Assembly: GCA_902623255.1 (NCBI GenBank)
Contig: CACNSY010000003.1
Location: 1-64,000, forward strand
From: an uncultured Alphaproteobacteria bacterium
GTDB taxonomy: Bacteria; Pseudomonadota; Alphaproteobacteria; HIMB59; GCA-002718135
Length of the DNA stretch: 64,000 nucleotides
Direction of reading: 5' to 3'
Below are positions 17,312 to 26,740 of the stretch, in pieces. Below the pieces are notes generated by a model, which ran no database searches, was not told the origin of the DNA, and saw only the letters and a program-made list of their open reading frames with translations. The translations under genes were made by a program, and so were the position numbers. How positions within the stretch are numbered: position 1 is the stretch's first letter; each line of letters starts with the position of its first letter.

Positions 17312-19089
17312 TTTGTTTGGGACTTTCAACTATGGGTTCTAGCTCAGCATGTATATTTCGAGATGGAAAATTACTATTTGCAGTAGAAGAAGAGCGATTA
17401 TCTAGAATAAAAAATGATGCTTCTTTTCCAGTTTTGTCAATTAAAGAATGTTTATTAAGGACTAACATTTCTATTAAAGATGTAAATTATATATGTGTTT
17501 ATTGGCACCCATATAAATTTGTAGGTCGTAGTATAAGCTTTGCAAAAAAAATAATTACCTCGCCTTATTTCTTAAAATTTTATTTAAAAAGAATTTATAC
17601 CGCAATCTTTTCTAAATCAAATAGAGGACAATATTCTGATTTTAATGGTCGTTGGTTAGACTTATTCATGATAAAAAACATAATAAAAAAAAATATTGGT
17701 GATTTTAGAGGTAAAATAAAATTTGTTGATCATCATTTATCTCATCAATTCTATTGTGAGGCTCTTTCTTCAAAAAATAAATCTATAAATTTATCTTTTG
17801 ACGGTGGAGGTGAGAACTTTTCGACTAAAATTACATTTATCAAAAATAAAAAAATAAAAATATTAAAAAATATAAAATGGCCAAATTCACTCGGTCATTT
17901 CTATAGTTATTTTACTGGTTTTCTTGGGTTTAAAATGCTTGAAGGAGAATACAAAATGATGGGCCTTGCTCCATATGGTAAGGCAAAATATCTTGATTTA
18001 ATTTTAAATAAAATTTTAATTTTAAAAGATAATGGTGAATATTTATTTAATTTTAAAATTTGTGATTATCATCTAGCATTGGAGGGAAAATATTCTGAAA
18101 GTATAAAAAGTATATTTTTCCAAAATAGAAAAAAAAATGAAAAAATATTGAAAAAACATTTAGATCTAGCTGCTAGTGTCCAGGCTGCTTTCGAATTGGC
18201 ATTAGAAAATATGCTAAAATGGTCTAAAAAAAAATATCCTGATGTAAATATTTTAAATTTATCAGGTGGCTGTGCTTTAAATGTTACAGCAAATGGTAAA
18301 ATTTATTCTAAAGGTATATTTAATGAAATTAACGTAACACCTGCCTCCAATGATGCAGGATGTTCTATTGGTTCAGTAGTAAAATTTTTAAAAAATCAGG
18401 ATATAAAACTAGACAAAGTTTCAATAAAAAATCCATATCTTGGAGCATCTTTTGATAATAATCAAATTGAAAATACTTTTAAAAAATTGAATCTTACTAT
18501 TCCAAATCTAATTTCTACTGATGAATTAATTGATAAAATTAGCAGTGAGCTAGCAAATAAAAAAATAGTTGCTTGGTTTCAAGATTCAAGTGAATTTGGG
18601 CCAAGAGCTCTTGGCAACAGGTCATTTTTAGCTGATCCCAGAGAAGATAACATAAGAGAAATTTTAAATAAAAAAATAAAAAAAAGAGAATTGTTTAGGC
18701 CTTTTGCACCATCAATTTTAGATTTTAAATTAAAAGAGTTTTATGAATTAGATATTGAAAGTCCATATATGAGTTTAGTTTCTAAAATTAAAAAAGATAA
18801 GAAAAAATTAATACCTGCTGTAGTTCATATAGATGAAACATCGAGAATACACAGTGTATCAAAGAATATGAATTCTAAGTTTTATAATTTACTAAATGCT
18901 TTTTATAAAAAAACTAATGTTCCAGTATTATTAAATACCTCATTTAATATTCAGGAACCTATCGTGTATTCACCTTTGGATGCATTGAACACTTATTTTA
19001 ACTCCAATGTTGATTACTTATGTATGGGGAATTATATATGTGATATAAAATGGAAAAAATTAAATTCAAAAAAAATGAATAATGTATAA
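17308..19089 (+). CDS. O-carbamoyltransferase, NodU/CmcH family (first copy)
   Basis: This 593-residue protein has the N-terminal ASKHA-type block LGLSTMGSSSACIF with AVEEERLSRIKND, and DHHLSHQFY near 146, whose His residues serve the metal and carbamoyl-adenylate site. LSGGCALNVTANGK lies near 323, and the C-terminal block FGPRALGNRSFLADPR near 431. The family forms carbamoyl-AMP from carbamoyl phosphate and ATP and passes the carbamoyl group to a sugar hydroxyl. It overlaps the next gene by 8 nt. A second copy lies at 23967. Confidence 0.9.
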   Translation: MICLGLSTMGSSSACIFRDGKLLFAVEEERLSRIKNDASFPVLSIKECLLRTNISIKDVNYICVYWHPYKFVGRSISFAKKIITSPYFLKFYLKRIYTAIFSKSNRGQYSDFNGRWLDLFMIKNIIKKNIGDFRGKIKFVDHHLSHQFYCEALSSKNKSINLSFDGGGENFSTKITFIKNKKIKILKNIKWPNSLGHFYSYFTGFLGFKMLEGEYKMMGLAPYGKAKYLDLILNKILILKDNGEYLFNFKICDYHLALEGKYSESIKSIFFQNRKKNEKILKKHLDLAASVQAAFELALENMLKWSKKKYPDVNILNLSGGCALNVTANGKIYSKGIFNEINVTPASNDAGCSIGSVVKFLKNQDIKLDKVSIKNPYLGASFDNNQIENTFKKLNLTIPNLISTDELIDKISSELANKKIVAWFQDSSEFGPRALGNRSFLADPREDNIREILNKKIKKRELFRPFAPSILDFKLKEFYELDIESPYMSLVSKIKKDKKKLIPAVVHIDETSRIHSVSKNMNSKFYNLLNAFYKKTNVPVLLNTSFNIQEPIVYSPLDALNTYFNSNVDYLCMGNYICDIKWKKLNSKKMNNV

Positions 19090-19930
19090 AAAAAAAATAT
19101 TTTTAACAATTGATTTTGAAGATTGGAAATATGATACATCAGTAAGTTATTCAATCTTAAAAAATAATAAAATAAATGAAAAATTATTATTTAAGACATA
19201 CTTTAATATACAAGATTTTATAGATAAAAATTTAAATGGTGATAAAATAACTTTTTTTTGTACAGGTATTTTAGCTGAAAAATTTCCTCAAATAATAAAA
19301 GAAATCAGTAAAAATGGTCATGAAATTGCTTGTCATTATTATAATCACAAAAAAATCACAGATGATACGTTAGATAATTTTGAATATAATCTTTTAAAAT
19401 CTAAAGAAAAATTTGAAAATGTAACAAATAAACCTTTAAAGGGTTTTAGAGCTCCAAAGTTTTCTATTCATCATAGCCATAGAGATTATTTAAAGATAGT
19501 TAGTCGTATTTTTAAATATGACTCGAGCTTAAATCTTAATTCTATGCAAGATTTAAAAAAAATATCATGTGAAGATATAGATATAAATTTTTTTCCAGTA
19601 TTTACTTCAAAATTTTTTTTTAATATCCTTAAATATAAACCTGGTGGAACATATATGAAGCTTTTCCCATATAGAATTTTGTACAATAATATTTTAGAAA
19701 CTCTTAGTAAAAATGAAAAACCAATAATTTATCTGCACCCATATGAATTTTTGCAAAATAAGGAATTTGCTTTTAATTTCGAAGAATTAAAACATAAAAA
19801 TTTTTTCTTTTCATCATATTTTATGTTAAGACAAAATCAATGGAATTCAGGTAATTCATTTATTATAAAAAAATTAAAAAAAATATTTAATGTTTATGAG
19901 TCTGGAGGTAAAATAGAGAATTTAATTTAA
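19082..19930 (+). CDS. Polysaccharide deacetylase (NodB-like)
   Basis: This 282-residue protein shows NodB motifs: TIDFEDWKYDT near 10 (catalytic and metal Asp), FFCTGILAEKFP, and HEIACHYYNHK near 79 with the metal His pair, then GFRAPKFS near 120. The H-x-x-x-H spacing and the EDW start are typical of cytoplasmic sugar deacetylases in DUF3473-like clusters. It removes N-acetyl from a glycan or nucleotide sugar. No signal peptide is visible, so it probably acts before export. Confidence 0.82.
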   Translation: MYKKKIFLTIDFEDWKYDTSVSYSILKNNKINEKLLFKTYFNIQDFIDKNLNGDKITFFCTGILAEKFPQIIKEISKNGHEIACHYYNHKKITDDTLDNFEYNLLKSKEKFENVTNKPLKGFRAPKFSIHHSHRDYLKIVSRIFKYDSSLNLNSMQDLKKISCEDIDINFFPVFTSKFFFNILKYKPGGTYMKLFPYRILYNNILETLSKNEKPIIYLHPYEFLQNKEFAFNFEELKHKNFFFSSYFMLRQNQWNSGNSFIIKKLKKIFNVYESGGKIENLI

Positions 19931-19935
19931 TTCAT

Positions 19936-20502
19936 ATGTATATTAATAGAATAATCGAAATTTTTTTTGCCTTTATTTTAATTATATTAGTTTCACCAAT
20001 TTTTTTATTAATTAGTTTTATTTTATTTTTTTATAATAGAGGTAATATTTTTTATATTTCCAAAAGAATAGGATATAAAAATATAATTTTTAAAATGTAC
20101 AAATTCAGAAGTATGAAAACTAGTTCACCTGAATTAGCAACACATTTATTAGTCTCACAAGATCAATACATTACGAAATTTGGGAATTTTTTAAGAAGAT
20201 TTAGTTTAGATGAAATTCCTCAACTTTATAATATTTTAAAAGGTGATATGACTTTTATAGGACCAAGACCAGCATTATTTAATCAATTTGATCTAATTGA
20301 ACTAAGAAGTCAAAATTCAATTCAATTAATAAAACCTGGGATAACTGGATGGGCCCAAATAAATGGTAGAGATAATCTAACGATAAAGCAAAAAGTAGAA
20401 TTGGATATTTATTATTATAAAAATAAATCACTTTTATTAAATTTAAAAATTTTATTTTTAACTGTATATAAGGTTTTTATAGGAAAAGATATTAAGCATT
20501 AA
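19936..20502 (+). CDS. Initiating sugar-1-phosphate transferase (WcaJ/PglC type)
   Basis: This 188-residue protein has one N-terminal hydrophobic re-entrant helix (about 8-32), then the family blocks YKFRSMKTS near 56, LRRFSLDEIPQLYNILKGDM near 90, IGPRP, and KPGITGWAQINGRD near 135. The short form matches PglC-like phosphoglycosyl transferases. It places the first sugar phosphate on undecaprenyl phosphate, starting repeat-unit assembly. It sits next to a 4,6-dehydratase that may make its sugar. Confidence 0.9.
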   Translation: MYINRIIEIFFAFILIILVSPIFLLISFILFFYNRGNIFYISKRIGYKNIIFKMYKFRSMKTSSPELATHLLVSQDQYITKFGNFLRRFSLDEIPQLYNILKGDMTFIGPRPALFNQFDLIELRSQNSIQLIKPGITGWAQINGRDNLTIKQKVELDIYYYKNKSLLLNLKILFLTVYKVFIGKDIKH

Positions 20503-20503
20503 A

Positions 20504-22333
20504 GTGATCAATAGAATTTTAAAACTAAATAGAACATATAAACAATTAATCGTAATAGGTTATGATATTATTTCATCACTGATATCATTAATATTTTCAT
20601 TTTTAATTGTAAACAATTTCAAAATATTTGATTTATATCAATTTACCTCTTTTTACTTTGTTTCAATAATAACTTTTTTAATTATTTTTTACTTTATGAA
20701 TTTCTATAGTTCAATTTTTAGATTTATAGATTTAAATTCTTTGCTTAAAATTATAGTTACGTTTATAATTTATTTATTTATACTTCAGTTATTAAGATCA
20801 TTTCTTAACTTTAAAATTAGTTCAGAATTAATATACTTACATGTTTTTATACTGTTTATTTTTGTTACTCTTAGTCGTTTTGGGATTGTAGAAATTTATA
20901 AAAAATCTACTAATGAAAATTTTATTGATAATATTTTGATTTATGGAGCAGGTGAAGCAGGTTTTAAGATTTCAAATATTATTACAAATTCAAGGATAAT
21001 GGGTTTTGTTGATGATAATCCCTCTCTACACGGAAAAGTAATAAATCAATATAAAATTTATAATTCTCAAGATATAAAAAAAATTATTTCAAAAAATAAA
21101 ATAAATAAAATTATAATTGCCATACCTTCATTGCAACAAAAAGAAAGAAAAAAAATTATTGATAAACTTTTGGATTTAAATGTTTCTATAAATATTGTCC
21201 CTAGATTAAACGATTTAATTCAAAAAAAATCTACTTTATTTGATCTTGATAGTTTCAGAGTGGAAGATTTAATAAACAGAAATATTTCTTGGGAAAGAGA
21301 GAAGATTTTTAACCAATTAAATAATCAAAATATATTAATCACAGGTGCTGGCGGTTCAATTGGTTCTGAACTTTCAATACAAATAATTAAGAAAAGACCA
21401 AAAAACTTATATCTATTAGATAGCTCAGAAAATAACTTATACAATTTAAATAATGTACTTTCTAAGATACAAATAATTGAAAAAATTGAAACGAATTTAC
21501 ATTTTAAATTAATCAATGTTACAGAATATGATAGTATGTTTAAAATTTTTAAGAAAAATATAAATTATGTTTTTCATGCTGCTGCTTATAAGCACGTACC
21601 TCTTCTTGAAGATAATGTTTCATCAGCAATACATAATAATATTCTAGGTACGGCCAATGTTCTTAAATTATCTATTAATAATGAAGTTAAAAATTTTACC
21701 TTAATTTCGAGTGATAAAGCAGTAAGACCTACAAATATAATGGGTGTCACAAAGAGATTCTCTGAAATAATATCCCAGATATATTTTAAAAAGCAAAAAT
21801 TAAATAAAACTAAAATTTCTGTTGTAAGATTTGGCAATGTTTTAGGTTCATCAGGATCAGTTTTACCTCTATTTCTAAAGCAATTAAAAGAAGGTACTCA
21901 ATTAACTGTTACACATCCTGAAGTTACTAGATACTTTATGACAATTGAGGATGCTGTTGGTTTAGTACTCCAATCTACTTTAATGTCAAAAGGAGGGGAA
22001 ATTTATGTATTAAACATGGGTGAGCCCGTTAAGATTGATAGTATTGCTAAAAAACTAATAACTTTATTTTATGGTAATGATTTGAAAAACATAAATTCTA
22101 AAATTAAATATATTGGATTGAGACCTGGAGAAAAAATGCATGAAGAATTGTTTTTTGATAAAAACATTCAAGAAACAGAACATAATGATATTTCAATGAC
22201 AAATAATAATTTAACAGCAGAGGAAATTAATGAAGCAGAAAATATTCTAGAAAAAATAACTATGAAAAATCTTAATGATTTAGATAAGGATTTAATTAAT
22301 AGATTAAATAAAGCAGTTAAAGCTTTTGTGTAA
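20504..22333 (+). CDS. Membrane-bound UDP-sugar 4,6-dehydratase (WbpM/PglF/CapD family)
   Basis: This 609-residue protein begins at GTG. It has four N-terminal membrane helices (about 15-130), a first Rossmann domain (IYGAGEAG near 146), then the catalytic SDR domain (ITGAGGSIGSEL near 280). Catalytic blocks are SSDKAVRPTNIMGVTKR near 405, where Met takes the place of the usual SDR Tyr as in PglF and WbpM, and VVRFGNVLGSSGSV. The family turns UDP-GlcNAc into UDP-4-keto-6-deoxy-GlcNAc. No aminotransferase or acetyltransferase partner lies nearby. Confidence 0.88.
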   Translation: MINRILKLNRTYKQLIVIGYDIISSLISLIFSFLIVNNFKIFDLYQFTSFYFVSIITFLIIFYFMNFYSSIFRFIDLNSLLKIIVTFIIYLFILQLLRSFLNFKISSELIYLHVFILFIFVTLSRFGIVEIYKKSTNENFIDNILIYGAGEAGFKISNIITNSRIMGFVDDNPSLHGKVINQYKIYNSQDIKKIISKNKINKIIIAIPSLQQKERKKIIDKLLDLNVSINIVPRLNDLIQKKSTLFDLDSFRVEDLINRNISWEREKIFNQLNNQNILITGAGGSIGSELSIQIIKKRPKNLYLLDSSENNLYNLNNVLSKIQIIEKIETNLHFKLINVTEYDSMFKIFKKNINYVFHAAAYKHVPLLEDNVSSAIHNNILGTANVLKLSINNEVKNFTLISSDKAVRPTNIMGVTKRFSEIISQIYFKKQKLNKTKISVVRFGNVLGSSGSVLPLFLKQLKEGTQLTVTHPEVTRYFMTIEDAVGLVLQSTLMSKGGEIYVLNMGEPVKIDSIAKKLITLFYGNDLKNINSKIKYIGLRPGEKMHEELFFDKNIQETEHNDISMTNNNLTAEEINEAENILEKITMKNLNDLDKDLINRLNKAVKAFV

Positions 22334-23007
22334 TGCAATTTATATTAAGCTTTATATATAAACTTTATGATAAAGGATCGATTAAAAGAGACACATTCTT
22401 ACACAAATTACATGAAAAATTTTTTTCAAGTTCTTTTTTAGTTTATATTTTTTTTCAAGTCAAAATCTCTCCAGATTTGTCACATAAAAGTAATTTTAGA
22501 AATTTAAAACATAAATTTGATTTAACAACAATTATATTAAAAATTACATTAAAAAAATTTATTAAAATTGATACTTCAATTTTAGAAATAGGAACTGGAG
22601 CTTTTGGAATACTATCAATATATTTTTCAAAATATACAAAAAAGAGAATAGATTCAATTGATATTAGTACAAATAATATTAATAGTGCTTTAATAAATAT
22701 TAAATTTAATAACGCTAAAATTAATTTATTCAAATCAAATATTTTTGAAAACGTTATATCAAAGTACGATGTAATTTTTTGGAATGTTCCCTATTATTAT
22801 CCCAAAAAAGATTATTTATATCCATTAATTGATGAAGTTCATAATTATTTAAAAGAAGAAGGTTTATTAATAATTGGTTATAATTCAAATCCTTTAAAGG
22901 CAAATGAAGTTATAAATTATACTAAAAATAATAATAAAATTGAATATTATAAAACTGTAAAATTTAGTTGGAACCATCACTTAATATCTTTAATTAGAAA
23001 AAAATGA
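22333..23007 (+). CDS. SAM-dependent methyltransferase with an NPPY-like motif
   Basis: This 224-residue protein has SAM motif I as LEIGTGAFGILS near 82, an acidic SIDIS motif near 106, and FWNVPYYYP near 148. The last recalls the NPPY catalytic motif of HemK-type N-methyltransferases with the first Pro changed to Val. The start shares one base with the upstream stop (TAATG). A role in modifying the glycan or a sugar amine is an inference from the cluster. A stray modification enzyme for another substrate cannot be excluded. Confidence 0.6.
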   Translation: MQFILSFIYKLYDKGSIKRDTFLHKLHEKFFSSSFLVYIFFQVKISPDLSHKSNFRNLKHKFDLTTIILKITLKKFIKIDTSILEIGTGAFGILSIYFSKYTKKRIDSIDISTNNINSALINIKFNNAKINLFKSNIFENVISKYDVIFWNVPYYYPKKDYLYPLIDEVHNYLKEEGLLIIGYNSNPLKANEVINYTKNNNKIEYYKTVKFSWNHHLISLIRKK

Positions 23008-23924
23008 AGAAAATTTTAATTACTGGCTCAAGTGGATATTTAGGAAAAAAATTAGTAATATATTTAGGTAAAAAAAGATCTTTTAAAATTAGAACTTTAT
23101 CCAGAAGAAAAACTAATGATTTCAATAATAATGTTAAACAAGTTACATACAGTGATTTTAGCAATATTTTTAATTATAAAAAAATATTAGAAAATATAGA
23201 AACTGTTGTACATCTTGCAGCATATTCTAATGAATCGAAAAAAACATATAATAAAAATGATTTTGAAAAGATTAATATATTTTTTTTAAAAAAATTATTA
23301 AAAGAATGTAAAAAATACAAAATAAAAAAATTTATATTTGTTAGTACTTCTAAAGTATATGGTGAGCATAATATTAATGGTAGAGTATTTAGTATTAATT
23401 CTAAAACTAATCCTCAAAACAATTATTCTTTAAGTAAATTAGTTGGTGAAAAAATTGTTAAAATTTATTGTAAACTTTATAAAATAGAATTTCTTATAAT
23501 TCGTATGCCAATGGTTTATGGTGAAAAAAATAATAAAAATTTTAGATTATTAGAAAATTATGTAAAATATCATTTACCTATTCCTTTAAAAAATTTTAAT
23601 AATTCAAAAAGCGTTTTACATATAGAAAATTTTTGTGATTTTATTTTTAAAATATTACAAATAAATAAATTTAAAATAAATATTATTAATATTTGCGATA
23701 ATAATGACTTATTTACCTATGAACTAATTAATTTTTTTATAAAAAAATATAATTCAAAAAATCTCAAAATATATTTGCCAATAAATTTAATTAAATATTC
23801 TTTATATTTAATTGGAAAAAAAAATATTTATGAAAAATTATTTTTAAATAATAAAATATCTAACTCATCAGCAAAATTTTTTTATAACTGGCGTCCAAAA
23901 TATTCCTTTAAAGATTATATATAA
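23004..23924 (+). CDS. NAD-dependent epimerase/dehydratase (extended SDR)
   Basis: This 306-residue protein has the NAD loop ITGSSGYLGKK near 6, HLAAYSNESKKT near 71, VSTSKVYGEHN near 111, the catalytic YSLSK pair near 140 and RMPMVYGEKN. It probably reduces or epimerizes a nucleotide sugar. There are no residues from which I could name its sugar. It overlaps the methyltransferase gene by 4 nt. A 42-nt gap precedes the second carbamoyltransferase. Confidence 0.75.
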   Translation: MKKILITGSSGYLGKKLVIYLGKKRSFKIRTLSRRKTNDFNNNVKQVTYSDFSNIFNYKKILENIETVVHLAAYSNESKKTYNKNDFEKINIFFLKKLLKECKKYKIKKFIFVSTSKVYGEHNINGRVFSINSKTNPQNNYSLSKLVGEKIVKIYCKLYKIEFLIIRMPMVYGEKNNKNFRLLENYVKYHLPIPLKNFNNSKSVLHIENFCDFIFKILQINKFKINIINICDNNDLFTYELINFFIKKYNSKNLKIYLPINLIKYSLYLIGKKNIYEKLFLNNKISNSSAKFFYNWRPKYSFKDYI

Positions 23925-23966
23925 GAATTGATAAAAGACTTTTTTAAGTGTAAAAAATAATTTTTA

Positions 23967-25715
23967 ATGTACATACTCGGTATTAATGCTTATCATGGAG
24001 ACTCTTCAGCTTGTCTAATTAAAGATGGTGAAATACTTGCAGCGGTAGAGGAGGAGAGATTTAATAGGATTAAACATTGGTCAGGGTTCCCAGAAAAATC
24101 AATAAAATTCTGCTTAGACAAATATGGATTAGATATTAATGATGTTAGTTATATAACTACAAATAGTAACTTTTTTTCAAATATATTACTTAAAATTTCT
24201 TTTTCTTTAAATAAATTAATTAACCCATCTTTTTTAATTAATCAAATTATTAGAAAAAGAAAAAAAACTAATCTAAAAAATACTATTCTCAAATCTTTCC
24301 ATGCTAACAAACTTATACCAAAAATTATTAATATAGATCATCACCTTTCTCATATTAGTTCTTCATTTTATTGTAGTCCTTTTGATGAAAGTATTTCTAT
24401 GTCTATTGATGGATTTGGCGATTTTGCCAGTTTAGTTTTAACAAAAAATCAAAATAATAAAATTAAAATAATTTCTAGAGTTCTTTTCCCAAATTCTGCA
24501 GGTGTTTTTTATCAAACTCTAACTCAATACTTAGGATTTAAAAACTATGGAGATGAATATAAAGTTATGGGTATGGCTGGATACGGCGAAGAAAAATATA
24601 CAAAACACTTAGATAAAATTGTTAAATTAAAAAATAATGGAAAGTTTGAAATAGATAACTCTTATTTTAATTTATATAATAAAAATTTTGAGTTTAATTG
24701 GGATGGAGGAACGCCAACATTTAATGATTTATATAATGAAGATAAATTTAAACAACTTTTGAATTTAAATCCTAGAAATAAAAATGAAGATATTACAGAC
24801 GATCATTTTTCATTAGCAGCCTCTTTACAATCAGTTTATGAAAAAATTTTGTTTAATGCACTTGACTATTCTCAAGAAATATCAAGTATAAAAAATTTAT
24901 GCCTTGCAGGTGGTTGTGCAATGAATTCACTAGCTAATGGAAAAATAAGAAAAAAAACAAAATATAAAAATATATATATACCATCTGCACCTAGTGATGC
25001 AGGCGGCTCAATAGGTAGTGCTTTAAATTTATATTTTAAATTGCATAAACAAAAAAAACATTTTTTTCAAAATAACCCATATCTTGGCTGTGATTATTCA
25101 AATGAATTTATCAAAAATGAAATAAAAAAAAATACACAATTAAATAACTTAAATAAATTCAATATAATGAATTTCGAATATAATGAATTAATCAATTTTG
25201 TTACAAAAAAAATAATACAAGGTAATGTAATAGGGTGGTTTCAGGGAAGAATGGAATTGGGCCCGAGAGCATTAGGTAATAGATCAATTTTATGCGATCC
25301 TAGAATTAAAAATCTTAAAGATTTATTGAATATTAAAATTAAAAGAAGAGAATCTTTTAGACCATTTGCACCAGCTATTTTGAAAGAATATATGGGCGAC
25401 TGGTTTGATGATACCTTTGACTCTCCTTTTATGATGCAAGTTACACCTATAAAAAAGGAAAAACTTAACTTGGTACCAGCAATTGTACATGTTGATGGTA
25501 CTTGCAGAGTCCAAACTGTAGATTATAAAAATAATAATATTTTTTATGATTTACTAAAAGAATTCCATAAGTTAACTTCTGTCCCTATTCTATTGAATAC
25601 TTCTTTTAATGAAAATGAGCCTATTGTTAATGAGCCAAAAGAAGCTATTAATTGCTTTCTTAGAACAAAATTAGATATATTAGTATTGAATAATTATATA
25701 ATAATGAGGAAGTAA
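23967..25715 (+). CDS. O-carbamoyltransferase, NodU/CmcH family (second copy)
   Basis: This 582-residue protein shares the layout of the copy at 17308: LGINAYHGDSSACLI at the N-terminus, EEERFNRIKHWSGFP, the DHHLSHISSSFY metal site near 125, LAGGCAMNSLANGK near 313, and LGPRALGNRSILCDPR near 431. The two copies differ throughout, so this does not look like a recent duplication. Two enzymes may carbamoylate two sugars or two positions. It shares one base with gmd, suggesting carbamoylation of a GDP-linked 6-deoxy sugar. Confidence 0.9.
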   Translation: MYILGINAYHGDSSACLIKDGEILAAVEEERFNRIKHWSGFPEKSIKFCLDKYGLDINDVSYITTNSNFFSNILLKISFSLNKLINPSFLINQIIRKRKKTNLKNTILKSFHANKLIPKIINIDHHLSHISSSFYCSPFDESISMSIDGFGDFASLVLTKNQNNKIKIISRVLFPNSAGVFYQTLTQYLGFKNYGDEYKVMGMAGYGEEKYTKHLDKIVKLKNNGKFEIDNSYFNLYNKNFEFNWDGGTPTFNDLYNEDKFKQLLNLNPRNKNEDITDDHFSLAASLQSVYEKILFNALDYSQEISSIKNLCLAGGCAMNSLANGKIRKKTKYKNIYIPSAPSDAGGSIGSALNLYFKLHKQKKHFFQNNPYLGCDYSNEFIKNEIKKNTQLNNLNKFNIMNFEYNELINFVTKKIIQGNVIGWFQGRMELGPRALGNRSILCDPRIKNLKDLLNIKIKRRESFRPFAPAILKEYMGDWFDDTFDSPFMMQVTPIKKEKLNLVPAIVHVDGTCRVQTVDYKNNNIFYDLLKEFHKLTSVPILLNTSFNENEPIVNEPKEAINCFLRTKLDILVLNNYIIMRK

Positions 25716-26740
25716 TGAAAACTGCATTAATTACTGGAATAACAGGACAGGATGGATCTTATCTTGCAGAAATACTTTTAAAAAAAAAATATATAGTCCA
25801 CGGTATTAAAAGAAGAACTTCATTATTCAATACTTCAAGAATAGATCATCTGTATCAATCACCTCAAGATAAGAATAAAAAATTTTTTCTACATCATGGA
25901 GATATGACAGATTCTTCATCATTATTTAATATAATTCAAAATACTAAACCTGATGAAATTTATAATTTGGCTGCTCAATCTCATGTTTCTGTATCATTTG
26001 AGGAGCCTGAGTATACAGCGCAATCAGATGCTTTAGGAACTTTAAGAATTCTTGAAGCAATAAAATCTCTTGGACTTGAAAATAAAACAAAATTTTATCA
26101 GGCTTCGACATCTGAATTATATGGGAATTCGCCTCCTCCTCAAAATGAAAAAACACCTTTTTCACCACGATCACCATATGCAGTAGCAAAGTTATACGCT
26201 TATTGGATAACAAAAAATTATAGAGAAGCGTATAATATTTTTGCGTCTAATGGTATTTTATTTAATCATGAGTCACCAAGAAGGGGTGAAACGTTTGTTA
26301 CAAAAAAAATTATTTCAGCACTTGTAAACTATAAACTAAAAAAATCAGAATGTTTGTATTTAGGTAATTTAGACTCAAAAAGAGATTGGGGTCACGCTCA
26401 AGATTATATGTTAGCTGCATGGAAAATATTACAACACAAAAAACCCGACGATTTCTGTATAGGTACAGGAGTTCAATATAGCATTAGAGAATTTATAGAA
26501 AAGGTCTGTAAAAAACTAGATTTATCAATTACGTGGAAAGGAAATGGTTTAAAAGAAGTAGCAATTAATAACAATAAAATTTTTATTAAAGTAAGTAAAA
26601 GATATTTTAGACCAACTGAAGTTGATAGTCTGCGAGCAGATTTTTCGAAAGCTAAAAAAGATTTAAATTGGAGTCCAAAAAAAAATATCAATGATTTAAT
26701 TGATGAAATGATTGAGCATGAATTATCTATCAATAATTAA
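25715..26740 (+). CDS. gmd: GDP-mannose 4,6-dehydratase
   Basis: This 341-residue SDR enzyme begins ALITGITGQDGSYLAE, followed by GIKRRTSLFNTSRIDHL, NLAAQSHVSVSFE near 84, ASTSELYGN near 130, the catalytic YAVAK pair near 154 and NHESPRRGETFVTKK, all signatures of Gmd. It converts GDP-mannose to GDP-4-keto-6-deoxymannose. fcl follows directly with no gap. Confidence 0.95.
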   Translation: MKTALITGITGQDGSYLAEILLKKKYIVHGIKRRTSLFNTSRIDHLYQSPQDKNKKFFLHHGDMTDSSSLFNIIQNTKPDEIYNLAAQSHVSVSFEEPEYTAQSDALGTLRILEAIKSLGLENKTKFYQASTSELYGNSPPPQNEKTPFSPRSPYAVAKLYAYWITKNYREAYNIFASNGILFNHESPRRGETFVTKKIISALVNYKLKKSECLYLGNLDSKRDWGHAQDYMLAAWKILQHKKPDDFCIGTGVQYSIREFIEKVCKKLDLSITWKGNGLKEVAINNNKIFIKVSKRYFRPTEVDSLRADFSKAKKDLNWSPKKNINDLIDEMIEHELSINN

